Below are positions 46,738 to 55,154 of a DNA stretch of 64,000 nucleotides, one piece after another. The DNA comes from CAZGAH01 sp964523295 (lineage in GTDB: Bacteria; Desulfobacterota; Desulfovibrionia; Desulfovibrionales; Desulfovibrionaceae). The position numbers and the translations under genes are program-made. Where the stretch lies: NCBI GenBank assembly GCA_964523295.1, contig CAZGAH010000009.1, forward strand, positions 17,883 to 81,882. Direction: 5' to 3'. Numbering within the stretch: position 1 is the stretch's first letter; the number at the start of each line of letters is the position of its first letter. The notes below the pieces were generated by a model that was not told where the DNA came from, made no database searches, and worked only from the letters and a program-made list of their open reading frames with translations.

Positions 46738-48456
46738 ATGCCGCAACACGTAGTCATTATCGGCGCCGTGGCCCTGGGGCCGAAGTCGGCCTGTCGGCTG
46801 AAACGACTCGACCCCGAGGCGAAGGTCACCCTGGTCGACCGTTCCGCAACCATTTCCTACGGAGGCTGCGGAATCCCCTATTATGTATCCGGCGAAGTGT
46901 CCGAGTTCTCCCAGCTTCAGGATACGAGTTTTCATGTACGCCGCGATGCGGCCTTTTTTCGCGACTGCAAGGGCGGCATCGACGTGCTGTCCGGTTTCGA
47001 GTGTACGGGCATCGATCGGAACGCCAGGCAGGTAACCCTGCTCAATATCTCGACGGGCTCACTGTCGACCTTGCCGTATGACCAGCTGGTGCTGGCCACG
47101 GGATCGCGGTCGCGCCGGCTGTCTTTGCCTGGCGTCGAGCTCGAGGGAGTGCTCCATCTGGAAGGTCCGGCCCAGGCTATCCAGATGCGCGAATCCGTGG
47201 CCAAGGGACAGGTCGACAAGGTGGTCGTCATCGGGGCAGGCTTTATCGGCCTGGAAATGGCCGAGGCCTTTAGCGACATGTGGGGCGTGGACACAACGGT
47301 CGTGGAGATTGCCGACCAGATTCTCCCGGGCCGGGTGAGCCCGGTGCTGGCACGAATGGGCCAGCGGCACATGGAGGAGAAAGGCGTCTCGTTTCAGCTG
47401 GCCACGCGGGTGCTCCGCTTCGAGGGAAACGGCAAGCTGGAACGCTTGATCACCGACCAGGGCGAACTCCAGGCCGACCTGGCGCTCATTGCCGCAGGCG
47501 TCGTGCCCAACGGGGAACTGGCCAGAGCGGCCGGTCTGGCAGTTTCGCCCGGCGGAGCCATCATTGTCGACGAGCGGATGCGCACGTCCGATCCGCACAT
47601 CTTTGCCGGGGGCGACTGCGTGGAGGTACGCCACCTGATCACCGGCAAACCGTTTCATCTGCCCATGGGCTCGCTGGCAAATCGCCAGGGACGCGTGATC
47701 GGCAGCAATCTCGCCGGACGTCAGGACAGTTTTCCGGGCGCTGTGGGCAGTTTCGTCGTCAAGCTGTTCGACTGCTCGCTGGCCGGCGCGGGCTTGAGCC
47801 TGCGCGAGGCGCAACAGAACGGCCTGGACGCCCTGGCGGTCCTGCTACCGCAGCTCGACCGGGCGCACTTCTATCCCAAAAAGGAAATGATGACGCTCGA
47901 ACTGATTGTCGAGCGTGCAACGCGACGCGTGCTGGGCATCCAGGGCTTCGGCTCGGCCGGCGACGCCCTGGTCGGACGCGTCAACGCCGTCGCCGGGCTG
48001 CTGCCGCATGGGGCGAATCTGGCGGAATTGTCGAACCTCGAGCTGGCCTACTCGCCGCCCTTCTCCACGGCCATGGATATCGTCAACGCCCTGGCCAATG
48101 TCGCCGAAAACGAACTCGAAGGCCGGAACAAAGGCATCGGGCCGGATGATTTCGTCCGCATCTGGGGCGAGCGCGACAGCGAGCGCTGGTTCGTACTCGA
48201 TTGCCGGGAAACGGCGAATGCGCAACCTTATCTGGAACGTTATCCTGAAAACTGGCACAACATACCCCAGGGCCAGCTCGACAAGCGGATGGACGAAGTT
48301 CCGCGCGACCGGACCGTGGTGCTGATCTGCAACACGGGCGGCCGCGCCTACGAGGCGCAGATTACCCTGGCCCGGCACGGCATCGTGGACGTGCTCAACG
48401 TCCACGGCGGCATGGTGGCCTTGAAACAATGGGGATGGGAAAGCGAAACGACGTAG
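46738..48456 (+). CDS. CoA-disulfide-reductase-like flavoprotein with C-terminal rhodanese
   Basis: 572 residues. An FAD/NAD(P)-dependent oxidoreductase with the CoADR active-site cysteine C44 in GGCGIPYYVSG, NAD-binding VVVIGAGFIGLEMAE, and IFAGGDCVEV for FAD. The C-terminal rhodanese domain (WFVLDCRETANAQPYLERYP) has an active-site-like Cys in LICNTGGRAYEA. Such CoADR-rhodanese (Npsr-like) fusions reduce CoA polysulfides or persulfides. The first glycine motif reads GAVALG instead of GGVAAG. ATG 46738 follows AAGGAGATTGTC. It begins 121 bp after the ketosynthase and is probably a separate unit. Confidence 0.85.
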   Translation: MPQHVVIIGAVALGPKSACRLKRLDPEAKVTLVDRSATISYGGCGIPYYVSGEVSEFSQLQDTSFHVRRDAAFFRDCKGGIDVLSGFECTGIDRNARQVTLLNISTGSLSTLPYDQLVLATGSRSRRLSLPGVELEGVLHLEGPAQAIQMRESVAKGQVDKVVVIGAGFIGLEMAEAFSDMWGVDTTVVEIADQILPGRVSPVLARMGQRHMEEKGVSFQLATRVLRFEGNGKLERLITDQGELQADLALIAAGVVPNGELARAAGLAVSPGGAIIVDERMRTSDPHIFAGGDCVEVRHLITGKPFHLPMGSLANRQGRVIGSNLAGRQDSFPGAVGSFVVKLFDCSLAGAGLSLREAQQNGLDALAVLLPQLDRAHFYPKKEMMTLELIVERATRRVLGIQGFGSAGDALVGRVNAVAGLLPHGANLAELSNLELAYSPPFSTAMDIVNALANVAENELEGRNKGIGPDDFVRIWGERDSERWFVLDCRETANAQPYLERYPENWHNIPQGQLDKRMDEVPRDRTVVLICNTGGRAYEAQITLARHGIVDVLNVHGGMVALKQWGWESETT

Positions 48457-48663
48457 TCGACAAACGTTCCGACCCGATGCCGTGCGCGCCGGCGGACTCA
48501 CCCAACGGTGCGCACGACCAAGCCGTCGCAGCCCGTTTCGCTTCGGAAACAAGCGGCGTATCTCCAAGGCTGTACGGTGCGGTTTCCTTCAGTATTCGAC
48601 TGAAATTCCGATCTGTTACGCCTCCAGCTACGCCGCGTGCCGTCCTTTCCCTTCACTCGATAC

Positions 48664-48692
48664 TTGCCATTTTTCGTTGCCTGGTTCATAGT
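48664..48692 (+). promoter_or_regulatory. possible promoter of the small 79-residue gene
   Basis: TTGCCA (48664-48669), a 17-bp spacer and CATAGT (48687-48692, 4 of 6 matches). It lies 62 bp before the start at 48754. Confidence 0.4.
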
Positions 48693-48753
48693 GGTTAAGG
48701 GAAAAGGCGTTCATTCCACCTCGTGCCGGCACTCCGGCCCGGAGGCCGCTGTC

Positions 48754-48993
48754 ATGATACGCAAGAAAAACTTTTTGGAAACAGAGCACGAATTGTACGC
48801 CCTGCGGTTCAATTCACTCGGCCTGGAACTGCCCGAGACCGCAACGGCGAATCCGGCCGCCATGCGCTCCATCGCTGCCTTTCTGCTCAAATACGGCCTG
48901 TTCGAACACGACGCGGAGACATTGAGAAAGCTGGCAAGCGGTGAAGAAGTCCCGATAATCCAGACCCACGATATGGACGAGGATTTTGGCTGA
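48754..48993 (+). CDS. small conserved-looking protein, unknown function
   Basis: 79 residues: MIRKKNFLETEHELYALRF, then SIAAFLLKYGLFEHDAETL and an acidic tail (THDMDEDFG). Soluble and mostly helical. GGAGG precedes ATG 48754 and a promoter candidate lies upstream. It ends 72 bp before the DUF1848 gene. I recognise no family. Confidence 0.6.
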   Translation: MIRKKNFLETEHELYALRFNSLGLELPETATANPAAMRSIAAFLLKYGLFEHDAETLRKLASGEEVPIIQTHDMDEDFG

Positions 48994-49065
48994 ATCGTCG
49001 GCCCGGTCTCTTGCTGCGCCAGTTCCGACCCTTCGTGACCGACCGGGTCTTCGACCGGGCGAAGG

Positions 49066-49978
49066 ATGATCATCAGCGCCAGCCGCAGAACGNNNNNNNN
49101 NNCGCAGAACGGACATCCCTGCCTTTTATGCCCCCTGGTTCATGAACCGCGTACGCGCGCAATACTGTCTGGTACCCAATCCGTTCAATCCGCGCCAGAT
49201 CACCCGCGTATCGCTGGCCAGGGAGGACGTCGACGCGATTGTCTTCTGGACGCGCAATCCGCTTCCTCTCCTGCCTTTTTTGACCGAATTGGATGACCGG
49301 GGCCTGCGCCACTGCTTTCTGTTCACCGTGCTCGACAATCCGCGCGCGCTCGATCCCTGCGCCCCGACGGGCCAAGCCGGCATCCGCGCCTTTGCCGCTC
49401 TGGCAGCGAAACTGTCGCCACGGCGCCTGGTCTGGCGCTATGACCCCATCGTGCTGACCCCGACCACGGACGTAGATTTTCATTTGCGGACGTTCGGCAG
49501 GCTGGCCCGGGCCTTGCGGGGGTGTACCCGACGCGTGGTGGTGAGCCTGCTGGAATGCTATCGAAAAAACCGGTCACGCCTTCAGGCGGTAGCGGCGCAA
49601 GGACTGGATATCCTGGCGCCGGACGAACCCGCGCTCCGGGAATTGCTCGCCGGGCTGGGCGCGTTGGCCGGGGAAAATGACATGGAGATATTCAGCTGCG
49701 CCGACACGGACGACCTCAGCCCCTTCGGGATACAGCCGGGACGCTGCATCGACGCCGCCTGGCTGTCGGAAACGACGGGGTGTGCGCTCGTTTCAGGCAA
49801 GGACGGCAGCCAGCGCCCACACTGCGGCTGCGCCCCCAGCCGGGACATCGGCTGCTACGAGACCTGCCTGTTCGGCTGCGTGTACTGCTACGCCACCACG
49901 AGCTTCGCCCGTGCCCGCGAGCGCCATGCCCGCCACGATCCTCTGGGCGAAGCGCTCGTTGCGCCGGGCAATCGGTAA
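49066..49978 (+). CDS. DUF1848 family protein (radical-SAM-like)
   Basis: About 300 residues when the join is closed. The start MIISASRRT is separated by 10 N from the rest, but both flanks contain CGCAGAACG; merging this 9-bp overlap gives SRRTDIPAFYAPWFMNRVRA, the conserved DUF1848 N-terminus, in frame. Other family elements: CLVPNPFNPRQ, IVFWTRNPLPLLP and VWRYDPIVLT. The C-terminal cysteine motif is C-G-C, then DIGCYETCLFGCVYCYAT; such Cys sets suggest an Fe-S enzyme. Function unknown. Confidence 0.85.
49093..49102. other. 10-N assembly join that is an unmerged 9-bp overlap
   Basis: CGCAGAACG lies directly on both sides of the N run. Removing the N and one copy restores the DUF1848 reading frame, so no sequence is missing. 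Confidence 0.92.
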
Positions 49979-50072
49979 CCATACCCACCGGATAATGCTG
50001 AAAAACGCCCCCACTGCCCCTGATCGGGCAAGGAAGCGGAAGGCGCCGGTACGCCCGGGCCGCCCTTTGTGA

Positions 50073-53000
50073 TTACGCTTCAGGCTGCGCCGGCAGAATC
50101 AACACATTGATACCGCGGCCGATATTTTCCAACCGGTCCAGAAACTCTTCTTGCGCGGCCCAGGCCGGCAGGATGACAGTGCCTTCGAAGCCGTCCTCCA
50201 TGCGTTGCCAGAATTCGTTTTCCGTAAACTGCGCGATAGAGCCCGTACACAGGGTGACGAACTGACGCGGGAGTTCGACGCCTTCTCGGTGCAGCATGGC
50301 CATGGGCCGTTTAACGCAGACGCCGGTGAGCAGGGCCCGAACGGCATCCAGCACGTGGTTCGGATCGATCGGCTTGCGCAGGACGGCATCTTCTCCGTTG
50401 AATTCCTCGTCCTGAAGGACCGAGATCACCAGAATGGGAATGGAGTTGAGTTCGGTATCCTTGCGTAACAGCCTGATGGTGTCACGACCGCCCAGTCCGG
50501 GCATGATGATGTCCATGGTGATGCAGTCCGGCCGGCAACGCCTGGCCGTGGCAATGGCGCTGGCGCCGTCCGCCGCGGTCAGCACGACATACCCGTCGTC
50601 CTTGAGCACCTGAGACAGATAATCGCGCACGGCCGCGTCGTCGTCGACAACCAGAACGACGGGCTGGCTGGATTCTCTGGCCTCTTCTTCGGCCTCGGCC
50701 TCCGCCTCGGCAGGCAGCACCGGCGCCGTTGGCGAGGTATCGGATACGGGCAGCTCGAACAGTATCGAACTCCCCTGTCCCATCGTGGACTCGGCCCAGA
50801 TCGATCCGCCATAGTGGGTGATAATCTGACGGCAAATAGCCAGTCCCAGTCCCGTGCCGACCTTCTTGTCCACCAGAGTGTCCTGATGAATGACCTGGTG
50901 AAATTTGTCGAATATCCGGGTCAACTCGGAATCGGGTATACCGATGCCGGTATCCGCGATGCCGACCCGAAGTCGTTTCTGGGCCGTGATCGCGGCGCCG
51001 ATGGTAATTGCCCCGGACTCCGTAAATTTAAACGCATTGCTGAGGATATTGATAATCACCTGTTCAAGACGATCCGGATCGACATGCAGGAACGGCAGAT
51101 CGTCGGGAATGGCCGTTTCGAGCCGGACAAGGGGCTTGGCTGCGACGAGCGAACTGACCGAGGCGATAGCCCGATGCAGAATTTCCGCTGCCTGGATGTT
51201 GCAATCGTGCCATTCCAAACGACCGGACTCAATTTTCGTGAGGTCGAGAAAGTCATTGATAAGCCGGGTGAGTCGTTCGCCCTCGCGCTTGATGATGCCA
51301 AGGTTACGCAGCACGCGCTCGCCTTTTTCCTGAAGCGACTGGGCACCTCTTCCGAGCGGAAGAAATGCCTTGGTAAAATCCTTGGCAATGAGTTTGGCAA
51401 AGCCCAATATCGAGGTGAGCGGTGTGCGTAGCTCGTGCGAGACGGAGGAGAGAAACGCCGACTTGAGGTTGTCGAGTTCGCGCAGTTGCTGGTTGGCGGC
51501 CTCGAGTTCGCTGGCCTTGCGGGCCAGGTCCTCGGTGCGGTCGGCAACCAGCTGTCCCAGATGGCGGTTGAAGGCGGCCAGTTCTTCCTGCGCGCGTTTT
51601 CGCTCGGTGATATCACGCGCAATGGAAAGCGCGGCGGGCCTGCCTTCGAGTTCAAAAAGATGAACACTGATTTCGACCGGGATTCGATCCCCGTCTTTGG
51701 CCACCTGCTCTATTTCGTATACAATGTGTCCCTGCTCAAGCAGCCGGAATTCAATAGCCGCAAGCATGCCCCGCCAGGATTCCGCGACGATGTCTCGTGC
51801 AGACTGGCCGAGAAGCTCCTCCCGGCGGTATCCGAGCCGGTGGCAGGCGACGTCGTTGACGTCCAGAATCCGGCCCTCCCCACCATTGTCGATGGAGTGA
51901 ACAAAAATGGCGTCATTGGCACTGTTGAAAAGCTGCCGGTAGCGCGATTCGCTGGACAACAACGCCCGCTGCGCGGCAATCCGGTCGGTAATGTCCTCCA
52001 GCATGCCCTCGACCATGATCAGATTTCCATCCGCGTCGAACACCCCGCGCGCGTCCAGGGCACCCCAACGCCGGGTCCCATCCTTGCGAACGAAACGCAT
52101 TTCCAGCGCCGAAAAGGATTTTTCCTGTTGCAAACGGCGGAAAACGAGATCCGGATCGCCGGGATCGACAAAGAGCTGGCTGGTGATATCCGTCACGGCC
52201 TCCAGAAGCTCGTCAGGCAGATCGTAACCCAGAATACGCGCCATGGCTGGATTGGCCGACACAAAACGTCCCTGGGACGTGCATTGAAAGATGCCGGTGA
52301 GCGCGTTTTCAAAGATGGCACGGTAACGCAGCTCGGCTTCGGCCAAGGCCGTTTTCGATTCCGCCAGCTCGTCGTAGCGGTTCTTGAGCTGGAGAACCAT
52401 TGCCTCGATGGCGTTGCGCAACACCTCGAGTTCGCGCAGAAACGGCTTCCCGGAAATGGCGGCCCCTTCGCTCCCGGCACCCATCTGCAGGGCAAAACGC
52501 TCCACCTGCGCTATCGGCCGCATAATGGCCCGGTTGAGGATGAGGAACAGTAAAAAGACCAGCATGGCGTTCAGCGACAGAATCGATCCGACCAGATTGA
52601 CCAGCGTTTTTCTCAGTTGTGCCGAGAGAAAGCGCGTGCTCAGGTGCAGCTCCACGATGCCGATCACTGCGCCTGATGCGAGAATTTTCGTGCTGGCCGA
52701 GAAATCCTGCTCGTCGCAGACGATCGGCTGCTCCGTGACCGTGACAGCCCAGTCGGCATCACGCACGCGCGAGGCGATGCGCCGGTCGGGAGATACCGAG
52801 CGCACGGACACGGCAAACACCTCGGGATTGGTCATCGTGCTTTCGATAATCTTGCCGGCCTGCTCGTCCTCGAAATTCCAGACCGGCATGGCCAGACTGG
52901 TCGCCAGCTGCTCCAGCGTGACCTTGAGCGACGAGCGCAAGGCGTCATACCCGTGTTGCCGTTCGATCACGTAATAGACCACGCCAAACGCCGTCAGGGC

Positions 53001-53093
53001 CAGGGTGTTGACCACCACCAGCGTCAGGATCATGGCCTGAGCCACGGACATACGCCGCTTCGACATGATCGTGCGGCTTATTGTATCCGGCAT
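50073..53093 (-). CDS. hybrid sensor histidine kinase (two TM, HAMP, two PAS, HisKA, HATPase, REC)
   Basis: 1006 residues. TM1 is about 20-43 and TM2 about 165-188, enclosing a periplasmic sensor domain of about 120 residues. HAMP follows, then PAS domains at about 255-375 and 385-500 (YRAIFENALTGIFQ, YRQLFNSANDAIFV). The phospho-acceptor is H553 in SSVSHELRTPLTSI; the ATPase has NILSNAFKFT, DTGIGI and GTGLGLAI. After an acidic Ala/Glu linker comes a receiver domain (VVDDDAAV, acceptor in ITMDIIMPG) and a C-terminal tail of about 70 residues. The start at 53093 has only a distant GGAA, and the in-frame ATG nine codons later is possible. The remnant of a binding-protein gene ends 24 bp upstream. 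Confidence 0.9.
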   Translation of the reverse strand: MPDTISRTIMSKRRMSVAQAMILTLVVVNTLALTAFGVVYYVIERQHGYDALRSSLKVTLEQLATSLAMPVWNFEDEQAGKIIESTMTNPEVFAVSVRSVSPDRRIASRVRDADWAVTVTEQPIVCDEQDFSASTKILASGAVIGIVELHLSTRFLSAQLRKTLVNLVGSILSLNAMLVFLLFLILNRAIMRPIAQVERFALQMGAGSEGAAISGKPFLRELEVLRNAIEAMVLQLKNRYDELAESKTALAEAELRYRAIFENALTGIFQCTSQGRFVSANPAMARILGYDLPDELLEAVTDITSQLFVDPGDPDLVFRRLQQEKSFSALEMRFVRKDGTRRWGALDARGVFDADGNLIMVEGMLEDITDRIAAQRALLSSESRYRQLFNSANDAIFVHSIDNGGEGRILDVNDVACHRLGYRREELLGQSARDIVAESWRGMLAAIEFRLLEQGHIVYEIEQVAKDGDRIPVEISVHLFELEGRPAALSIARDITERKRAQEELAAFNRHLGQLVADRTEDLARKASELEAANQQLRELDNLKSAFLSSVSHELRTPLTSILGFAKLIAKDFTKAFLPLGRGAQSLQEKGERVLRNLGIIKREGERLTRLINDFLDLTKIESGRLEWHDCNIQAAEILHRAIASVSSLVAAKPLVRLETAIPDDLPFLHVDPDRLEQVIINILSNAFKFTESGAITIGAAITAQKRLRVGIADTGIGIPDSELTRIFDKFHQVIHQDTLVDKKVGTGLGLAICRQIITHYGGSIWAESTMGQGSSILFELPVSDTSPTAPVLPAEAEAEAEEEARESSQPVVLVVDDDAAVRDYLSQVLKDDGYVVLTAADGASAIATARRCRPDCITMDIIMPGLGGRDTIRLLRKDTELNSIPILVISVLQDEEFNGEDAVLRKPIDPNHVLDAVRALLTGVCVKRPMAMLHREGVELPRQFVTLCTGSIAQFTENEFWQRMEDGFEGTVILPAWAAQEEFLDRLENIGRGINVLILPAQPEA

Positions 53094-53117
53094 GGCCGGT
53101 TGAAATGATTCCAGTTA

Positions 53118-53520
53118 TCAATAGGAAACATACATTTTTTCCAGTGTACCGCCGTTGGCCAACTGTTCTATTGTGCTACTGAATTCAGACAAAGTGGACT
53201 GAAAGCTCTAACTATTTCTTATGAATAATTTGAAATCGTTTTATTCGTATAAGCATGGTGATTCAGTAATCTTGTCCGCAAGATCAAGCTTCCTGACGGA
53301 ATACCGGACACACGGGGACACATCGATAAAACCATCTGCCCGCCCCCCTGCCACCATGCGCAGTACGTCTTCACTATCGGCTACCCACTGACCAGTGAAA
53401 CCCGCGAGGTTTTTCCTGGCCCAGCCACATCATGCGCCTTCGCCGCCAATACACCTGCCGCCAGGTTGCCCGCACGGTAAAACAGTCACTGTCCTCGGGG
53501 CAAGAATCAGCTGAAGCATC
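53118..53520 (-). pseudogene. remnant of a family 3 solute-binding protein gene (SBP_bac_3), with three in-frame stops
   Basis: Read in one minus-strand frame, the sequence gives a C-terminal SBP_bac_3 pattern: ADSEDVLRMVAGGRADGFID, VSPCVRYSVRKLDLADKI, then ESPCLYE-stop-NDFKLFIRNS-stop-SFQSTLSEFSSTIEQL and GGTLEKMYVSY. These match the family's A-x-GR-x-D-A-x-I, Y-x-x-KKLGL, EPPLYE-ND-x-Y-x-x-I and DGTLEKIY end. Internal stops are TGA at 53430-53432, TAA at 53241-53243 and TAG about 30 nt beyond; the natural stop is TGA at 53118-53120. The N-terminal half is too decayed to place. Its end lies 24 bp before the hybrid kinase, suggesting a former receptor-kinase operon. Confidence 0.7.
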
Positions 53521-53900
53521 GCAGCGAAGCCCCCCTCAAAATCTTTGTCAGTTGAACTTAGATGCCCGTGGGAAGCGCGTCAAGGGGTATATTCACATCT
53601 CCCCCCCTCCTCGCTCCAAAACAATCAGACACGTGCAACGGACAGCACCCTCACCCTGCAAAGGACATGACCAGAGGCATTCACCAGGGGAGGACGGCTC
53701 CGAAGGTGCTTGCCGACGGCAACCTGATGCCGCCGCTTGCGCTCACGTCAGGCCATGCAGCATCGCGCCGGACTGTCTCCTTCGCGCCGCCCGGCCAGTT
53801 TGCCGTCACCGCGGCGGATTTTATCTTTTCATCACTGACGATCTCGGGGTAAACTCACAACGAAGCGATCGCCGTCGGCAGACCAGGGAGGACGCGGCGT
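53521..53900. other. noncoding region upstream of the soluble PAS kinase
   Basis: A 380-bp region between the pseudogene and the next gene. Part of it may be the unrecognisable 5' half of the pseudogene. I see no convincing gene, hairpin or RNA motif. The last 20 bp hold the ribosome-binding site AGGGAGGACG of the next gene. Confidence 0.5.
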
Positions 53901-54992
53901 ATGGACTCCATCATTATCAGCAGCATCATCGAAAGTATGCCCATCGGGCTGATGGTCATCGACCCTACCGGGCGGATCATTGTCACCAACGGCGCTCTGG
54001 CGGCCATTCTCGGGCTGGACCGCGAGTTCATCGCCAGCAAGGGCTGGGGCGAGCTGTTCATCAGCGAAGAGAACAACCTGGATTTCAATCAGGTGCTCAT
54101 CGACGTCATTTTCAAGGAGATAATCGACCTGCGGCGCACGGTCCCCTACACGCGCCCAGACGGCAGCCAGTTGCAACTCTCCATTACGTCCTCGTACCTC
54201 AGCGTGGATGCGAAACTGATCGGAATAGTGCTGCTCATGGAGGACGTCACCGAAAAGACGCTGCTCTACAATCGCGAAAAAGCGATACTCACGGCCATGC
54301 ATAACCTGCAGCAGGAACGTATGGAGGGCCTGCACAAGCTGTCCCTATCCGTAGCACACCAGATACGCAACCCCATCGCTACGATCGGCGGTTTCGCCAA
54401 CATGCTCGTACGCAGCACGCATTGCGGAGCAGCCGCTTCGGAACCGCTGGAAATCATCCTGAGCGAACTCAGCAAGCTGGAAAACGTGGTCCGCGCCGTC
54501 AGGCAGTACGCCAGCATCCCGAACGCCCGGCCTGTGCCCGTCCCGGCTCGAAAGTTGATCGACGACGCCGTGGACAAGCTCACCGAGCGGGCGGCCTCGT
54601 TAATGCAAACCGTGATGATCACGCGACGGATACCGGCCCTGATCCTCGCCGTCGATCCGATCATGTTCGCCCAGGTACTGGACTCGGTGCTCCTGAACAG
54701 CCTCGAAGCCGGCGCCGAATCCCCGACCATCGCCATCGCCATCCGCCTGGACGCCGGACAGGACGACATCCGCCTCGTGATCGAAGACAACGGCATGGGC
54801 ATTATCGAAGAAAACCAGCCCTTCATCTTCGACCCCTTTTTCACGACCAAGGCCCAGGCCGTGGGCATGGGGCTGTGCCTGGCCAAACGGATTATCCTGG
54901 AGCATCGCGGCGAAATCCATGTTCACAGCCAGGCAGGCCATGGCTGCCAGGTCGAAATCGTCCTACCCGCCCAGCCTCCCGACGTCGCGTAA
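53901..54992 (+). CDS. soluble PAS sensor histidine kinase
   Basis: 363 residues without membrane segments. PAS domain about 8-125 (ESMPIGLMVIDPTGRIIVTN, GIVLLMEDVTE). The HisKA phospho-acceptor is in LSVAHQIRNPIATIGGF, a His-Gln variant of the usual H-E. The ATPase has NSLEAG in place of the N-box N-x-x-x-N-A, then DNGMGI, FDPFFTTKAQAVGMGLCLAKRI. It is probably a cytoplasmic two-component sensor; no response regulator is adjacent. ATG 53901 follows GGGAGG. Confidence 0.85.
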   Translation: MDSIIISSIIESMPIGLMVIDPTGRIIVTNGALAAILGLDREFIASKGWGELFISEENNLDFNQVLIDVIFKEIIDLRRTVPYTRPDGSQLQLSITSSYLSVDAKLIGIVLLMEDVTEKTLLYNREKAILTAMHNLQQERMEGLHKLSLSVAHQIRNPIATIGGFANMLVRSTHCGAAASEPLEIILSELSKLENVVRAVRQYASIPNARPVPVPARKLIDDAVDKLTERAASLMQTVMITRRIPALILAVDPIMFAQVLDSVLLNSLEAGAESPTIAIAIRLDAGQDDIRLVIEDNGMGIIEENQPFIFDPFFTTKAQAVGMGLCLAKRIILEHRGEIHVHSQAGHGCQVEIVLPAQPPDVA

Positions 54993-55154
54993 CCGATGCG
55001 TATCGCCGCCATGCCTGTACGCCGGAGGAAAAGCCCCGAAGCGGACGTCCGCCCCGCGCGCTCCGGCCATCCGCACCTCCGCCATTGACAGTCGCCGTCT
55101 GCGGCGTATAGCGATAGCTCCGCAGTTGACGATTCGCTGTGTATCCTTTTGACC

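Noticed and set aside
49142..49978. DUF1848 gene starting at ATG 49142
   Set aside because: The conserved N-terminus MIISASRRTDIPAF is recovered by closing the N run; 49142 is an internal Met.
53432..54304. Plus-strand 290-codon frame before and into the PAS kinase
   Set aside because: Arg/His-rich translation, out of frame with the kinase and antisense to the binding-protein remnant.
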